Shown one piece after another: positions 15,192 through 22,636 of a DNA stretch of 33,706 nt; position 1 is the first letter of the stretch, and each line of letters begins with the position of its first letter. The DNA comes from CAIUSP01 sp040375675 (GTDB lineage Bacteria; Actinomycetota; Thermoleophilia; Solirubrobacterales; 70-9): positions 1 through 33,706 of the forward strand of contig JBEIRY010000012.1 of assembly GCA_040375675.1 (NCBI GenBank), in the 5' to 3' direction. Both the position numbers and the translations under genes were made by a program. A model generated the notes under the pieces. That model was not told where the DNA came from and did not search any database. It saw nothing but the letters and a program-made list of their open reading frames with translations.

Positions 15192-15563
15192 TTGCATCTG
15201 TCGGGAGATAGCGCACGAGCACGGAGACTTTGCTCCAGCCAATCGGGTCAGGCGGCGGTCGAGCTGGTTGCCGTCCTGCCGCTGGTTGGCTTGGCTGCAG
15301 TCCTCTGCTTCCATCTGGCGATAGCGGGCTGGGCGCTCTGGTCGGCGGCTGAGGCAGCGAGGGCGGGGGCCCGGGCGGTCGCGGTGGACTCGAAGGCCCG
15401 CCGGGTTGCCCTTGCGGCACTGCCCGCGGCACTCCGCGATCACGCGATTGTGGATTTCAGCTCCGGAAGGGCAACTGTGAGTGTTGCCGCCCCCACCCTG
15501 CTGCCGGGCGTCTCTCTGCCGCGGCTGGGCGCCGAGGCAGGCCCGCTGGAGCCCCATGCCTGA
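15192..15563 (+). CDS. TadE-like pseudopilin
   Basis: A 123 aa protein with the N-terminal pseudopilin signature SGQAAVELVAVLPLVGL. G19 is followed by E24 (G-x4-E, the prepilin-peptidase type of site), then a hydrophobic helix to about residue 50 and a small outside domain. This is the TadE pattern of Flp/Tad pili. The start is uncertain: TTG 15192 has GGAGGG 13 bases upstream, slightly far. CAGTAT (15179-15184) sits 7 bases before it, so a leaderless start is also possible. It overlaps the next gene by 8 bases. No Tad ATPase, prepilin peptidase or major pilin is in the window. Confidence 0.7.
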   Translation: MHLSGDSARARRLCSSQSGQAAVELVAVLPLVGLAAVLCFHLAIAGWALWSAAEAARAGARAVAVDSKARRVALAALPAALRDHAIVDFSSGRATVSVAAPTLLPGVSLPRLGAEAGPLEPHA

Positions 15564-15933
15564 GTGGCGCCTGCATCCGCTTGCTGAGCAGGGTCAGGCA
15601 TCGATCGAACTGATCGCCGGCATTCCGGTCTTGCTGATGGCTGGGGCGATCGCCTTTCAGCTTCTCTTGGCCGGTTATGCGCTCTCTCTGGCCGACGGGG
15701 CGAGCGAGGCGGGGGCGGTAGCCGCCGCTGCCGGCTCGGACCCGAGGCATGCGTCGCGCGAGGCGCTGCCAGATTGGGCGCGGGCCCGCTCGCAGGTGGA
15801 GGTCAGCGGAGGACGAGTGCAGGTGCGTATCGCCACCCCGGCGGCCGTACCCGCGGTTTCGCGTCTACTCGAGGTCGAGTCGAGCGCTTGGGCCAAGCCG
15901 GACACCTCTTCAGCCGGAGCATCGGACAGATGA
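15556..15933 (+). CDS. Second TadE-like pseudopilin
   Basis: A 125 aa paralogue-like partner of the preceding protein. The signature GQASIELIAGIPVLLM places G13 and E18 in the prepilin-type G-x4-E arrangement, followed by a hydrophobic helix (residues 17-43) and a short polar domain. I chose ATG 15556, inside the end of the preceding gene, because it puts the signature ten-odd residues from the N-terminus as in TadE proteins; earlier in-frame starts lie deep in the upstream gene. The end overlaps the next gene by ATGA. Two different minor pseudopilins in tandem are usual for Tad-type systems (TadE/TadF). Confidence 0.72.
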   Translation: MPEWRLHPLAEQGQASIELIAGIPVLLMAGAIAFQLLLAGYALSLADGASEAGAVAAAAGSDPRHASREALPDWARARSQVEVSGGRVQVRIATPAAVPAVSRLLEVESSAWAKPDTSSAGASDR

Positions 15934-16553
15934 GTCGTTTCGCGATCGCAGTCGTTGGATCACCGCTGATCGATTCGACTGCTGGGTTGGCCGCGACCAT
16001 CGCGGTAGCGGTGGCAAGAGCGGATCAGATGTCATGTCTGCTGGTCGAAGCGGTGCATGATGACTCAACTCATCGCTCACCTACCCTCCTTGCCTCGGCC
16101 GAGGCCAGGGCGATCGAGGCCCGCTTGCGAGGTAAGGGGTTGGAGGCGGCATCGCGTGGGCATATCTGCTCGATCTCACTTACCGAGGAGCGGTGGGAAG
16201 AGGTAGGCCCGCCGGCGCTGGTCGAGCTCGCGATGCCAAGTCGAGTGGTCTTTTCATTTGGCTCAGAGGCCCCCCACCGGCGGATCAGTGAGTTGGGTGA
16301 CGAGACTGGCGGCTGTGTTGCCTTGCTGGATCTGCCAGCAGAGCGGCCGCTTGGTGCTCTCGTAGCCGCGGAGATGTTGGAAAGAGGCATCCCAGTCAAG
16401 GTGACCGACAGACAGCCGGGTCCGGTTGCAACCAGACGCGCTCTTGCGGGGGTCATGCCCGGTGGGGCTGCCGAGCAGTACGCGCAGCGGGTTGTCGCGC
16501 ACCTCGCCCGCCAGCGCTGTCATGGCGGCGAGCAGGTGTCAGGGCCAAGATGA
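15930..16553 (+). CDS. Unknown protein with degenerate MinD/TadZ-like P-loop
   Basis: A 207 aa protein without signal peptide or membrane helix. The N-terminus (FAIAVVG, then SPLIDSTAGLAATIAVAVA, then SCLLVEA) has the strand-loop-helix-strand layout of MinD/ParA ATPases. The Walker A positions read G-S-P-L-I-D-S-T, so the essential G-K pair is replaced by D-S, and ATP binding is doubtful. Tad clusters often carry a divergent MinD relative (TadZ/CpaE), which makes that a reasonable but unproven reading. Start ATG 15930 and its end both overlap neighbours by ATGA, so it is co-translated with the pseudopilins and the wall-hydrolase fusion. Confidence 0.6.
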   Translation: MSRFAIAVVGSPLIDSTAGLAATIAVAVARADQMSCLLVEAVHDDSTHRSPTLLASAEARAIEARLRGKGLEAASRGHICSISLTEERWEEVGPPALVELAMPSRVVFSFGSEAPHRRISELGDETGGCVALLDLPAERPLGALVAAEMLERGIPVKVTDRQPGPVATRRALAGVMPGGAAEQYAQRVVAHLARQRCHGGEQVSGPR

Positions 16554-17875
16554 GAGACCGTCGATTCGAGAGAGGGCAGGCAGCTCCTGCGGTGCTCGGA
16601 TGTGCCCTAGCGATCGTCTTCGCCTCGACTTTGCTTGCAGGGATAGGTGGTGCGACTACCGGTGCCTCGCGCCTGCAGCGAGCTGCGGATCTGTCTGCGC
16701 TTTCGGGTGCGCGGACGGTCTACGAGGGACTCCCCAGGCTGTTGGCTACGGGCTCCGATCCGGAGCAGAACGAGTTGCTCGAGCGGGCAGCAGTCGATTC
16801 GGCCCGCCTCGCTGCTCAGCGAAACGGCGTGGATCCCCGCAAGATCAGGGTCGAGTTCGGTTCCGGCGCCGACTCGCTTCCGATGCGGGTTCGAGTCAGC
16901 ATCAGCAGTGGCATCGACACCCGTCAGCTGCCTGGAGGTCGACGTCTCGCGCAGTCGGGAGAGCGCGAGGTCTCCGTGCTGGCCTCAGCCACCGCCGAGG
17001 CTGCGCCACCGCCGGGCTGGTGGACGGGCATGCCCGGATACGCCTCAGGCGGCGGTTACTCGGGACCGCTGGTCTACCGAAACGGCGAGGGCATGCGACC
17101 CGATGTAGGCGCGGCATTCGACCGTATGGCACGAGCCGCAGGCAGGTCCGGAGTGGCGCTGTATGTCGTCTCGGGATTCAGATCCGACGCCGAACAGGCC
17201 GAACTATTCGCCCGCCACCCAGACCCTCGCTGGGTGGCTCCACCTGGCAAGTCACTGCACCGTTGCGCAACCGAGTTGGATCTCGGACCGTCAGCCGCCT
17301 ACGGGTGGCTCGCATCGCATGCGAGGCGGTTCGGCTTCTCACAGCGCTACTCGTGGGAGCCGTGGCACTACGGGTTCATCGCCGGTCCGGCGCCCTGCTC
17401 GGTCGTCTCGCCCTCCTCCCCAGAGGCAGGCCCGGCGGCAGTGCCTGCGTTCGTACCAGCTCGATTTCGTGATCCGATAATCAGGGGGGCTGCCCGCTCT
17501 GGTGTATCAGCAGCGCTGCTTGCTGCGCAGCTGATGGCGGAGTCGGGGTTCGACCCCAACGCTGTGTCGCCCGCGGGGGCAGCGGGGATAGCCCAGTTCA
17601 TGCCGGCTACTGCACGCGAGTGGGGACTTCGAAATCGGTTCGACCCGGTCGCCTCGATCGCAGCTCAGGCGAGGTTCATGGGCGCTCTGCTTCGGCAGTT
17701 TCGCTCGGTCCCGCTTGCCCTCGCGGCCTATAACGCTGGTCCCGGCGCGGTGTCGTCGTGCCACTGCGTGCCTCCATACCCTGAGACGAAGGCGTATGTG
17801 GCTAGGATCCTCGCCTTGATGGACGGCAGCGGCGCACTGTTGGTGCCTGGCCCGGAGGTGCAGCTGGTCAGGTGA
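16550..17875 (+). CDS. TadG-like anchor fused to VanY-type carboxypeptidase and SLT lytic transglycosylase
   Basis: A 441 aa three-part protein. Residues 9-55 are a TadG/minor-pilin-like segment: RGQAAPAVLG, a helix, then RLQRAADLSALSGARTV; it lacks the Glu expected after the prepilin Gly. Residues about 175-280 form a VanY/LAS peptidase with VSGFRSDAEQ, H237 and D244 (HRCATELD), and E270-P-W-H273, all zinc and catalytic positions intact. Residues about 305-425 form a lytic transglycosylase: E331 in AESGFDPNAVS, AGIAQFMPATAREWG and AYNAGPGAV. It should cut both peptide and glycan parts of peptidoglycan from a membrane-anchored position. Start ATG 16550 overlaps the previous gene by ATGA. It may open the wall for pilus assembly. 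Confidence 0.88.
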   Translation: MRDRRFERGQAAPAVLGCALAIVFASTLLAGIGGATTGASRLQRAADLSALSGARTVYEGLPRLLATGSDPEQNELLERAAVDSARLAAQRNGVDPRKIRVEFGSGADSLPMRVRVSISSGIDTRQLPGGRRLAQSGEREVSVLASATAEAAPPPGWWTGMPGYASGGGYSGPLVYRNGEGMRPDVGAAFDRMARAAGRSGVALYVVSGFRSDAEQAELFARHPDPRWVAPPGKSLHRCATELDLGPSAAYGWLASHARRFGFSQRYSWEPWHYGFIAGPAPCSVVSPSSPEAGPAAVPAFVPARFRDPIIRGAARSGVSAALLAAQLMAESGFDPNAVSPAGAAGIAQFMPATAREWGLRNRFDPVASIAAQARFMGALLRQFRSVPLALAAYNAGPGAVSSCHCVPPYPETKAYVARILALMDGSGALLVPGPEVQLVR

Positions 17876-17884
17876 GTCTCGGCT

Positions 17885-18352
17885 TCAGTCAGGCAGCAGA
17901 CGACCGACAGAGTCGGCAACGCAACATGGCTTTTCGGAGCCCTCTACCTCGACCGTAAAGCGGACCACGATCTGAACCCATCCGCCGCCGACGTCTTCGA
18001 CTTCGACCAACTCAGCGGTGGCGCGGATATTCGAGCCGGCCGGAACCGGGGCGGGGAACCGGACCTTGTTCCAGCCGTAGTTGACGGCGAGCTTGAATCC
18101 GTCGATTTCCATCAAGCCCATCCTCAAGCCATCGATCGCAGAGAGGGTGAGGTTTCCGTGGGCGATCGTGGTACCGAAAGGACTCTCGGTCTTGGCACGC
18201 TCGACATCTACATGGATCCACTGGTCGTCACCCGACAACTTGGCGAACTCGTTGATGTCTTCCTGGGTGATCGTGCGCCACTCGCTCGGACCAGCAACCT
18301 GTCCCTGGAGGGACTTCAGCTCTTCGAGGCCTGTCGCCTTTACTCCGGCCAT
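17885..18352 (-). CDS. MaoC-like hot-dog fold (R)-enoyl-CoA hydratase
   Basis: A 155 aa single hot-dog protein. The hydratase-2 motif is clear: SGDDQWIHVD (Asp42, His47) and SPFGTTIAHGNLTLS (His65), followed by NYGWNKVRFPAPVPAGSNIRA. Such proteins hydrate trans-2-enoyl-CoA to the (R)-3-hydroxy form, or act in related acyl-CoA steps. I chose the ATG at 18352, 4 bases after the stop of the upstream cytochrome gene on this strand. A longer frame to 18409 would overlap the cytochrome coding region and adds nothing domain-like. A crotonase-fold gene lies further upstream on the same strand, so fatty-acid metabolism is plausible. Confidence 0.82.
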   Translation of the reverse strand: MAGVKATGLEELKSLQGQVAGPSEWRTITQEDINEFAKLSGDDQWIHVDVERAKTESPFGTTIAHGNLTLSAIDGLRMGLMEIDGFKLAVNYGWNKVRFPAPVPAGSNIRATAELVEVEDVGGGWVQIVVRFTVEVEGSEKPCCVADSVGRLLPD

Positions 18353-18356
18353 CGAG

Positions 18357-18740
18357 CTACTTACCTGCGTTTTCGGAGACGTAGGCGGATACGGCGTCGA
18401 TCTGGGCATCGCTAAGCACGCCCTTCCAGGCCGGCATCCCTCCGCCGCCGTTGATCACCTGGGTCTTGACTTCCTCGTAATCGACATTCGCGCTGTCGAG
18501 ATTCGGGCCGATGTTGCCGTCGGTCCCTGCGGCCGAGAGGGTGTGGCAGGTGCCGCAGTTCTGGACGAATACCGTCTGTCCTTCGTTGGCTACCGCCCCG
18601 CCTCCGCCCGACTGTTCGGTGGTGGTGGCTGCCGAGGTACTGTCGGATCCGGAGTCACTACCGCCGCCGCAGGCGATCAGCCCGAAAGCCGCAACGAGCG
18701 CCGTGGTGCTGGCTAGGAGTACTGCTACTGGCTTGCGCAT
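18357..18740 (-). CDS. Lipoprotein class I cytochrome c
   Basis: A 127 aa extracytoplasmic electron carrier. The signal ends in a lipobox LIAC (Cys24). A Gly/Ser/Thr linker follows, then the haem site CGTCH (Cys62, Cys65, His66) and the axial methionine Met102 in GGGGMPAW, close to the C-terminus. The size and spacing match mono-haem cytochrome c of the c551/c6 type. AAGGGG precedes the start on the minus strand. It is followed 4 bases later by the MaoC-like gene. No oxidase or reductase gene is nearby to name its partner. Confidence 0.9.
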   Translation of the reverse strand: MRKPVAVLLASTTALVAAFGLIACGGGSDSGSDSTSAATTTEQSGGGGAVANEGQTVFVQNCGTCHTLSAAGTDGNIGPNLDSANVDYEEVKTQVINGGGGMPAWKGVLSDAQIDAVSAYVSENAGK

Positions 18741-18815
18741 TTGGTGAAGCCCCTTCCCTGAAGCGTCGATGACGTATTTGCAACCTTAGCGGTCGCAGTG
18801 GACCTCAGGCGTGGA

Positions 18816-19643
18816 TCAGTCGCCTTCGAACTCCGGCTTCTCGCCAGCGAAGAAGGCGGTCACTCCGCGCTTCAGGTCCTCAGTTCCCATGCTGTCTGCG
18901 ATGCCATGCCGCTCATTCTGGAGCTGCTCGGTGAGAGAGTTGTCGAGGCTGGTGCCGATCAGCCGCTTAGACATTCGCGTGTAGTGCGGTGCGAGCCTCG
19001 CCATCTTCTCGGCCTTCTTCATCGCCACTGCCTCGAGCTCGTCGTCGGCGACCACCTCGGTGACCAATCCCAGCTCGAGCGCTGTCTCCGGGCTGATTAC
19101 CGGATCCTCCAGAGCGAGTTCGAGCGCCTTGGCAGGTCCTACGACCCGTGGCAGGAAGTAGGTCATGCCGCCGTCTGGCGAGGCGCCGATCCGCCCGTAG
19201 GCAATCACGAAGAAGGAGCTCTCGGCGGCGATCCTGAGATCACATGAGAGTGCGAGCGAGAAACCCGCTCCCGCTGCCGCTCCGTTGATCGCTCCGATTA
19301 CGGGGTAAGGGATGCGCCTGAAATCGACTATCGCCTGGTGCAGGACCTCGGCACCGCGACGGACCTCGGCGGGCAGGTCTACGTCAGGTTCCTCTACGCC
19401 CTTCTTGAACCAATTGACATCACCGCCTGCGGAAAAGGCTCGTCCTGCTCCGGTGATGATCAGCGCCCGGTAGGGAGCGCGGTCGGCTAGCCAGCTGGCG
19501 GCGAGCGTCATCTCACCGATCATGTGAGGGCTCATCGCATTGACTTCATCGGGCCGGTTGAGCGTGAGCTTTCCGATCTTTCCGTCATCAGAGACGGAGG
19601 AGATCTCCAGCGTTTCGAACTCGGGCGGGGTGTTCTCGGTCAA
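18816..19643 (-). CDS. Enoyl-CoA hydratase/isomerase (crotonase) family protein lacking both classical Glu
   Basis: A 275 aa crotonase-fold enzyme. The oxyanion-hole regions FSAGGDVNWF and NGAAAGAGFSLALSCDLRIAA are typical. The two glutamates of mammalian hydratase (E144/E164) correspond to Ser129 and Tyr149 here, but Asp157 in ASPDGGMTYFLPR is kept, as in PaaG-type isomerases. An isomerase or other acyl-CoA reaction is therefore more likely than simple hydration. TTG 19643 (minus) has GAGG upstream and gives a normal N-terminus. It is divergent from uvrC with 71 bases between. Substrate unknown. Confidence 0.85.
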   Translation of the reverse strand: MTENTPPEFETLEISSVSDDGKIGKLTLNRPDEVNAMSPHMIGEMTLAASWLADRAPYRALIITGAGRAFSAGGDVNWFKKGVEEPDVDLPAEVRRGAEVLHQAIVDFRRIPYPVIGAINGAAAGAGFSLALSCDLRIAAESSFFVIAYGRIGASPDGGMTYFLPRVVGPAKALELALEDPVISPETALELGLVTEVVADDELEAVAMKKAEKMARLAPHYTRMSKRLIGTSLDNSLTEQLQNERHGIADSMGTEDLKRGVTAFFAGEKPEFEGD

Positions 19644-19701
19644 ACCAACCTCAGCTTCCTCTCGGATACGGACTTTTCACGGGTTCAATCACTGGTGAGC
19701 C

Positions 19702-19707
19702 TACCCT
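19702..19707 (+). promoter_or_regulatory. -10 element TACCCT for leaderless uvrC transcript
   Basis: TACCCT ends 7 bases before the uvrC ATG and no ribosome site is present, matching the other leaderless-type starts in this window. Confidence 0.45.
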
Positions 19708-19714
19708 GTGTGAG

Positions 19715-21634
19715 ATGAAGAAGTCCGACAGGCCAGATGCCTCCCTAGAAGAGTCGCTGCGGGTCCAGCGGCGTCAACTCCCCGACTCCCCAGGCGTCTA
19801 TATGTTCCGCGACGAGGATGGTGGTCTGCTTTATGTAGGGAAGGCGCTGTCGATCCGCAAACGGGTCGGGTCGCATTTCTCGACAAAGGACGGCCGTAAC
19901 GCTCGCGAGATGATCCCGCGTATAGCGACGATCGAGAGCCTCGTCTGCGAGAGCGAAGCAGAGGCATTGATCACAGAGCAGAACTTCATCAGGCAGCACC
20001 GACCCCGGTTCAACGTGATGCTGCGCGACGACAAGTCCTACCCGTACATCGGCATCAGCCTCGACGAGGAATACCCGAGGGTCTATTTCACCCGGGAAAG
20101 GCCAAAACCCAAGCGGGTCTATTTCGGACCCTTCTCCTCACCGAGGAAGGTTCGCAGCACCCTCGATCTGCTCGGCAAGCTGTTCCAGTACCGCACCTGC
20201 GACGGATCGGCACCAGGCCGTCAGTCAGGGTCACCTTGCCTCGATTACTTCATCAAGCGGTGTGGGGCGCCGTGTGTGGACTCCATCAGCAAGGAGGAGT
20301 ACCGCGCGAACATCGATCGTGTGGTCGAGTTCCTCTCGGGTCGCTACACAGAGGTCTCCTCCAACATCGAGGAGGAGATGCAGGCCGCATCCGATGCGCA
20401 GAACTTCGAGCGGGCGGCAGTGATGCGTGACCGGCTCGACGCCATCTCGGTATTGATGGAACGGCAGCGCGTGGCCGGCGCATCCTTGCCGAATGCCGAC
20501 GTCGTCGCGGTCGCCGTCGACGGTAGTGACGCAAACGCCCAGGTCTTTCAGGTGCGCGACGGAATCCTCGCGGAGCGTCAGAGCTTCTATCTCTCGTCTG
20601 GCGAGGCATCCGAGGCGGGCGAGATCGCGGAAGAGTTCCTACTCCAGTACTACGCTGCCACTCCGGCAGTTCCATCGCTCCTCGTGGTCGGGCCTGAACT
20701 ACGTGGAAGGACGGAAGTCCTCACGGAAGCCCTCGCCGTGGACCGGGATCAGCAGATCGAGGTCCGAGTGGCTGAGCGGGGAGATCTCAGGAAGCTTCGC
20801 GAAATGGCTGAGCGCAACGCAAAGCTCGCACTCGGCCAGGAGATGCTCCGCAAGCAACAGAAGCACCGACAGAGGGCAGAGGCGCTTTCGGAGCTACAGG
20901 AGGCTCTGGGAATGGAGCGACTCCCGATGCGGATCGAGGGATTTGACATCTCGAACCTCGGAGAAACTCACACGGTCGCTTCGATGGTCGTATTCGAAAG
21001 TGGCGTGCCGAAGAAGTCCGACTACCGAAAGTTCAGCGTGCGCTTCGACGAAGACGGCGAGGGGAGCAACGGCAGCGCTGGGCGGATCGACGACTTTGCC
21101 GCGATGCGCGAGGTCGCAGGCAGGCGCATCGGCAGGCGGAACGCCACCGAAGACGAACCCGAAAAGGAGCAGAAGGTGGATGAGAGCTTCTCGGCCATCC
21201 CTGACCTGATCGTGATCGACGGTGGCAAGGGACAGCTCTCGGCCGCGATGGCTGAGTTGGGTGATCTGGTCGCAGACGAGGGCGTGACCGTGATCGGGCT
21301 TGCCAAACGACTCGAGGAGGTCTTCGTCCCTGGGCGCGGAGCGCCGATCATGCTCGAGCCGGGCTCTGACGGTTTGCGCCTGCTCCAGCGGGTCAGAGAC
21401 GAAGCGCATCGCTTTGCGCTCGGCTACCACCGCAGCAAGCGAGACAAGGCGATGACCGCTTCGGCGCTAGACGGCGTCAAGGGGGTCGGTCCGGCGAGAA
21501 AGAAGGCGCTGGTCTCGCACTTCGGTTCGCCGGAGGGCGTGATGAGCGCTTCGCGCGAAGAGTTGGAAGCAGTGCCCGGAGTGCCGGGTAAGCTCGCCCG
21601 CGAGATCCACCGTCAACTCCACAGGGCAGAGTGA
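19715..21634 (+). CDS. uvrC: Excinuclease ABC subunit C
   Basis: Nuclease that makes the 3' and 5' incisions in nucleotide excision repair with UvrAB. The 639 aa contain the N-terminal GIY-YIG nuclease (PGVYMF near residue 26, YVGKA at 40-44), the UVR motif region around residues 205-245, and the UvrC RNase-H-like domain (GFDISNLGET, IDGGKGQLSAA). The C-terminal tandem helix-hairpin-helix follows (LDGVKGVGPARKKALVSHFGS, LEAVPGVPGKLAREI). Length and order are standard. The stop overlaps rapZ by GTGA, a coupling conserved in many actinobacteria. ATG 19715 follows a probable leaderless promoter. Confidence 0.96.
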   Translation: MKKSDRPDASLEESLRVQRRQLPDSPGVYMFRDEDGGLLYVGKALSIRKRVGSHFSTKDGRNAREMIPRIATIESLVCESEAEALITEQNFIRQHRPRFNVMLRDDKSYPYIGISLDEEYPRVYFTRERPKPKRVYFGPFSSPRKVRSTLDLLGKLFQYRTCDGSAPGRQSGSPCLDYFIKRCGAPCVDSISKEEYRANIDRVVEFLSGRYTEVSSNIEEEMQAASDAQNFERAAVMRDRLDAISVLMERQRVAGASLPNADVVAVAVDGSDANAQVFQVRDGILAERQSFYLSSGEASEAGEIAEEFLLQYYAATPAVPSLLVVGPELRGRTEVLTEALAVDRDQQIEVRVAERGDLRKLREMAERNAKLALGQEMLRKQQKHRQRAEALSELQEALGMERLPMRIEGFDISNLGETHTVASMVVFESGVPKKSDYRKFSVRFDEDGEGSNGSAGRIDDFAAMREVAGRRIGRRNATEDEPEKEQKVDESFSAIPDLIVIDGGKGQLSAAMAELGDLVADEGVTVIGLAKRLEEVFVPGRGAPIMLEPGSDGLRLLQRVRDEAHRFALGYHRSKRDKAMTASALDGVKGVGPARKKALVSHFGSPEGVMSASREELEAVPGVPGKLAREIHRQLHRAE

Positions 21635-22608
21635 GCGACCAGACAGACATCAGCGCTTCGGGTGACCACCTGATCGAAGGCGGTGAGGTCGAGGTGGCCG
21701 TGGTTCCGCCCGCCGCCCCTGCCGATGAAGGAGATCACAGGGTCGAGATGGTCGTGATCACCGGATACTCAGGGGCCGGCAAGTCCGAGGCGATTGCGGC
21801 CTTCGAGGACGGCGGCTACTTCTGTGTGGACAACCTTCCCCCGCGGATGATCGAGTCGCTTGGGGAGTTGTTCCGACATCCGGGTAGCGGGGTTGAGAAG
21901 GCTGCCGTGGTCACCGATGTACGTGGCGGCGAGTACTTCGAGGACCTTCTGGCGGTAATCGGCGAGATAGACGGAGACGGATTGGATGTGAAGGTCGTCT
22001 TTCTTGAAGCCGACGAGGAGGTGTTGCTTCACCGCTACAAAGAGACGCGCCGCAGGCACCCCTTGGCACGTGAGGGGCGAATCGTCGACGGCATCCGTGA
22101 GGAGAGAGAGCTCCTGTCGCCGCTGCGCGCGCGAGCCGATGTGGTGATAGACACGACCGATCTGACCGGCGGGGGTCTGAGGCGGCGAATCTCGAACGAG
22201 CTGATCGGCAGGGTCGATGAAAACCTCAGCCTCGCATTGACGATTCTCACCTTCGGGTTCAAGAACGGCCCGCCACGCGATGCAGACCTGACCCTGGATG
22301 TGCGCTTCTTGCCCAACCCCCACTACGAGGACGATTTGCGTCCGCTGACCGGTCTCGACCCAGCTGTGAGGCGTTATGTCGAGAAGGGAACCCAGGCCGG
22401 AGAGTTCTACGGGCGACTGATGCCATTGCTGGACTTCCTGATTCCGGCTTATGTTGCCGAGGGCAAGCAGCATCTGACGATCGCGATTGGCTGCACCGGT
22501 GGCCGCCATCGCTCGATTGCGGTTGCCGATCGGCTGGCCGAGGAGCTCGGAGGCCGCGAGGGTGTGAAGCTCCAGGTCGTGCATCGCGATACCGAGATCG
22601 CCCCCTGA
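21631..22608 (+). CDS. rapZ: RNase adapter / P-loop nucleotide-binding protein RapZ
   Basis: P-loop NTPase of the RapZ/YvcJ family; in E. coli it binds GlcN-6-P and steers small RNAs to RNase E, while in Gram-positives the role is less clear. The 325 aa start with about 38 non-conserved residues. Walker A follows (GYSGAGKS, 45-52), then a DNLPPRM motif, VDVRFLPNPHY in the middle, and the C-terminal domain with GCTGGRHRSI. GTG 21631 overlaps the uvrC stop (GTGA). In most actinobacteria yvcK and whiA follow directly; here an ABC exporter follows instead. Confidence 0.95.
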   Translation: MSDQTDISASGDHLIEGGEVEVAVVPPAAPADEGDHRVEMVVITGYSGAGKSEAIAAFEDGGYFCVDNLPPRMIESLGELFRHPGSGVEKAAVVTDVRGGEYFEDLLAVIGEIDGDGLDVKVVFLEADEEVLLHRYKETRRRHPLAREGRIVDGIREERELLSPLRARADVVIDTTDLTGGGLRRRISNELIGRVDENLSLALTILTFGFKNGPPRDADLTLDVRFLPNPHYEDDLRPLTGLDPAVRRYVEKGTQAGEFYGRLMPLLDFLIPAYVAEGKQHLTIAIGCTGGRHRSIAVADRLAEELGGREGVKLQVVHRDTEIAP

Positions 22609-22621
22609 TCGCCTGCCTACC

Positions 22622-22627
22622 TAGAAT
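22622..22627 (+). promoter_or_regulatory. -10 element TAGAAT for ABC exporter operon
   Basis: TAGAAT is close to consensus and ends 9 bases before GTG 22637. No ribosome site intervenes, so the transcript would be leaderless or nearly so. It gives the exporter a promoter separate from uvrC-rapZ. Confidence 0.45.
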
Positions 22628-22636
22628 CTGCAACTG

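Noticed and set aside
16426..17472. Open frame of 348 codons on the plus strand overlapping the VanY-SLT fusion gene
   Set aside because: Arg/Ser/Gly-rich nonsense composition in a shifted frame of a gene with clear catalytic motifs.
18352..18409. N-terminal extension of the MaoC-like protein
   Set aside because: It overlaps the cytochrome c coding region on the same strand and adds non-conserved sequence; the ATG at 18352 fits the family length.
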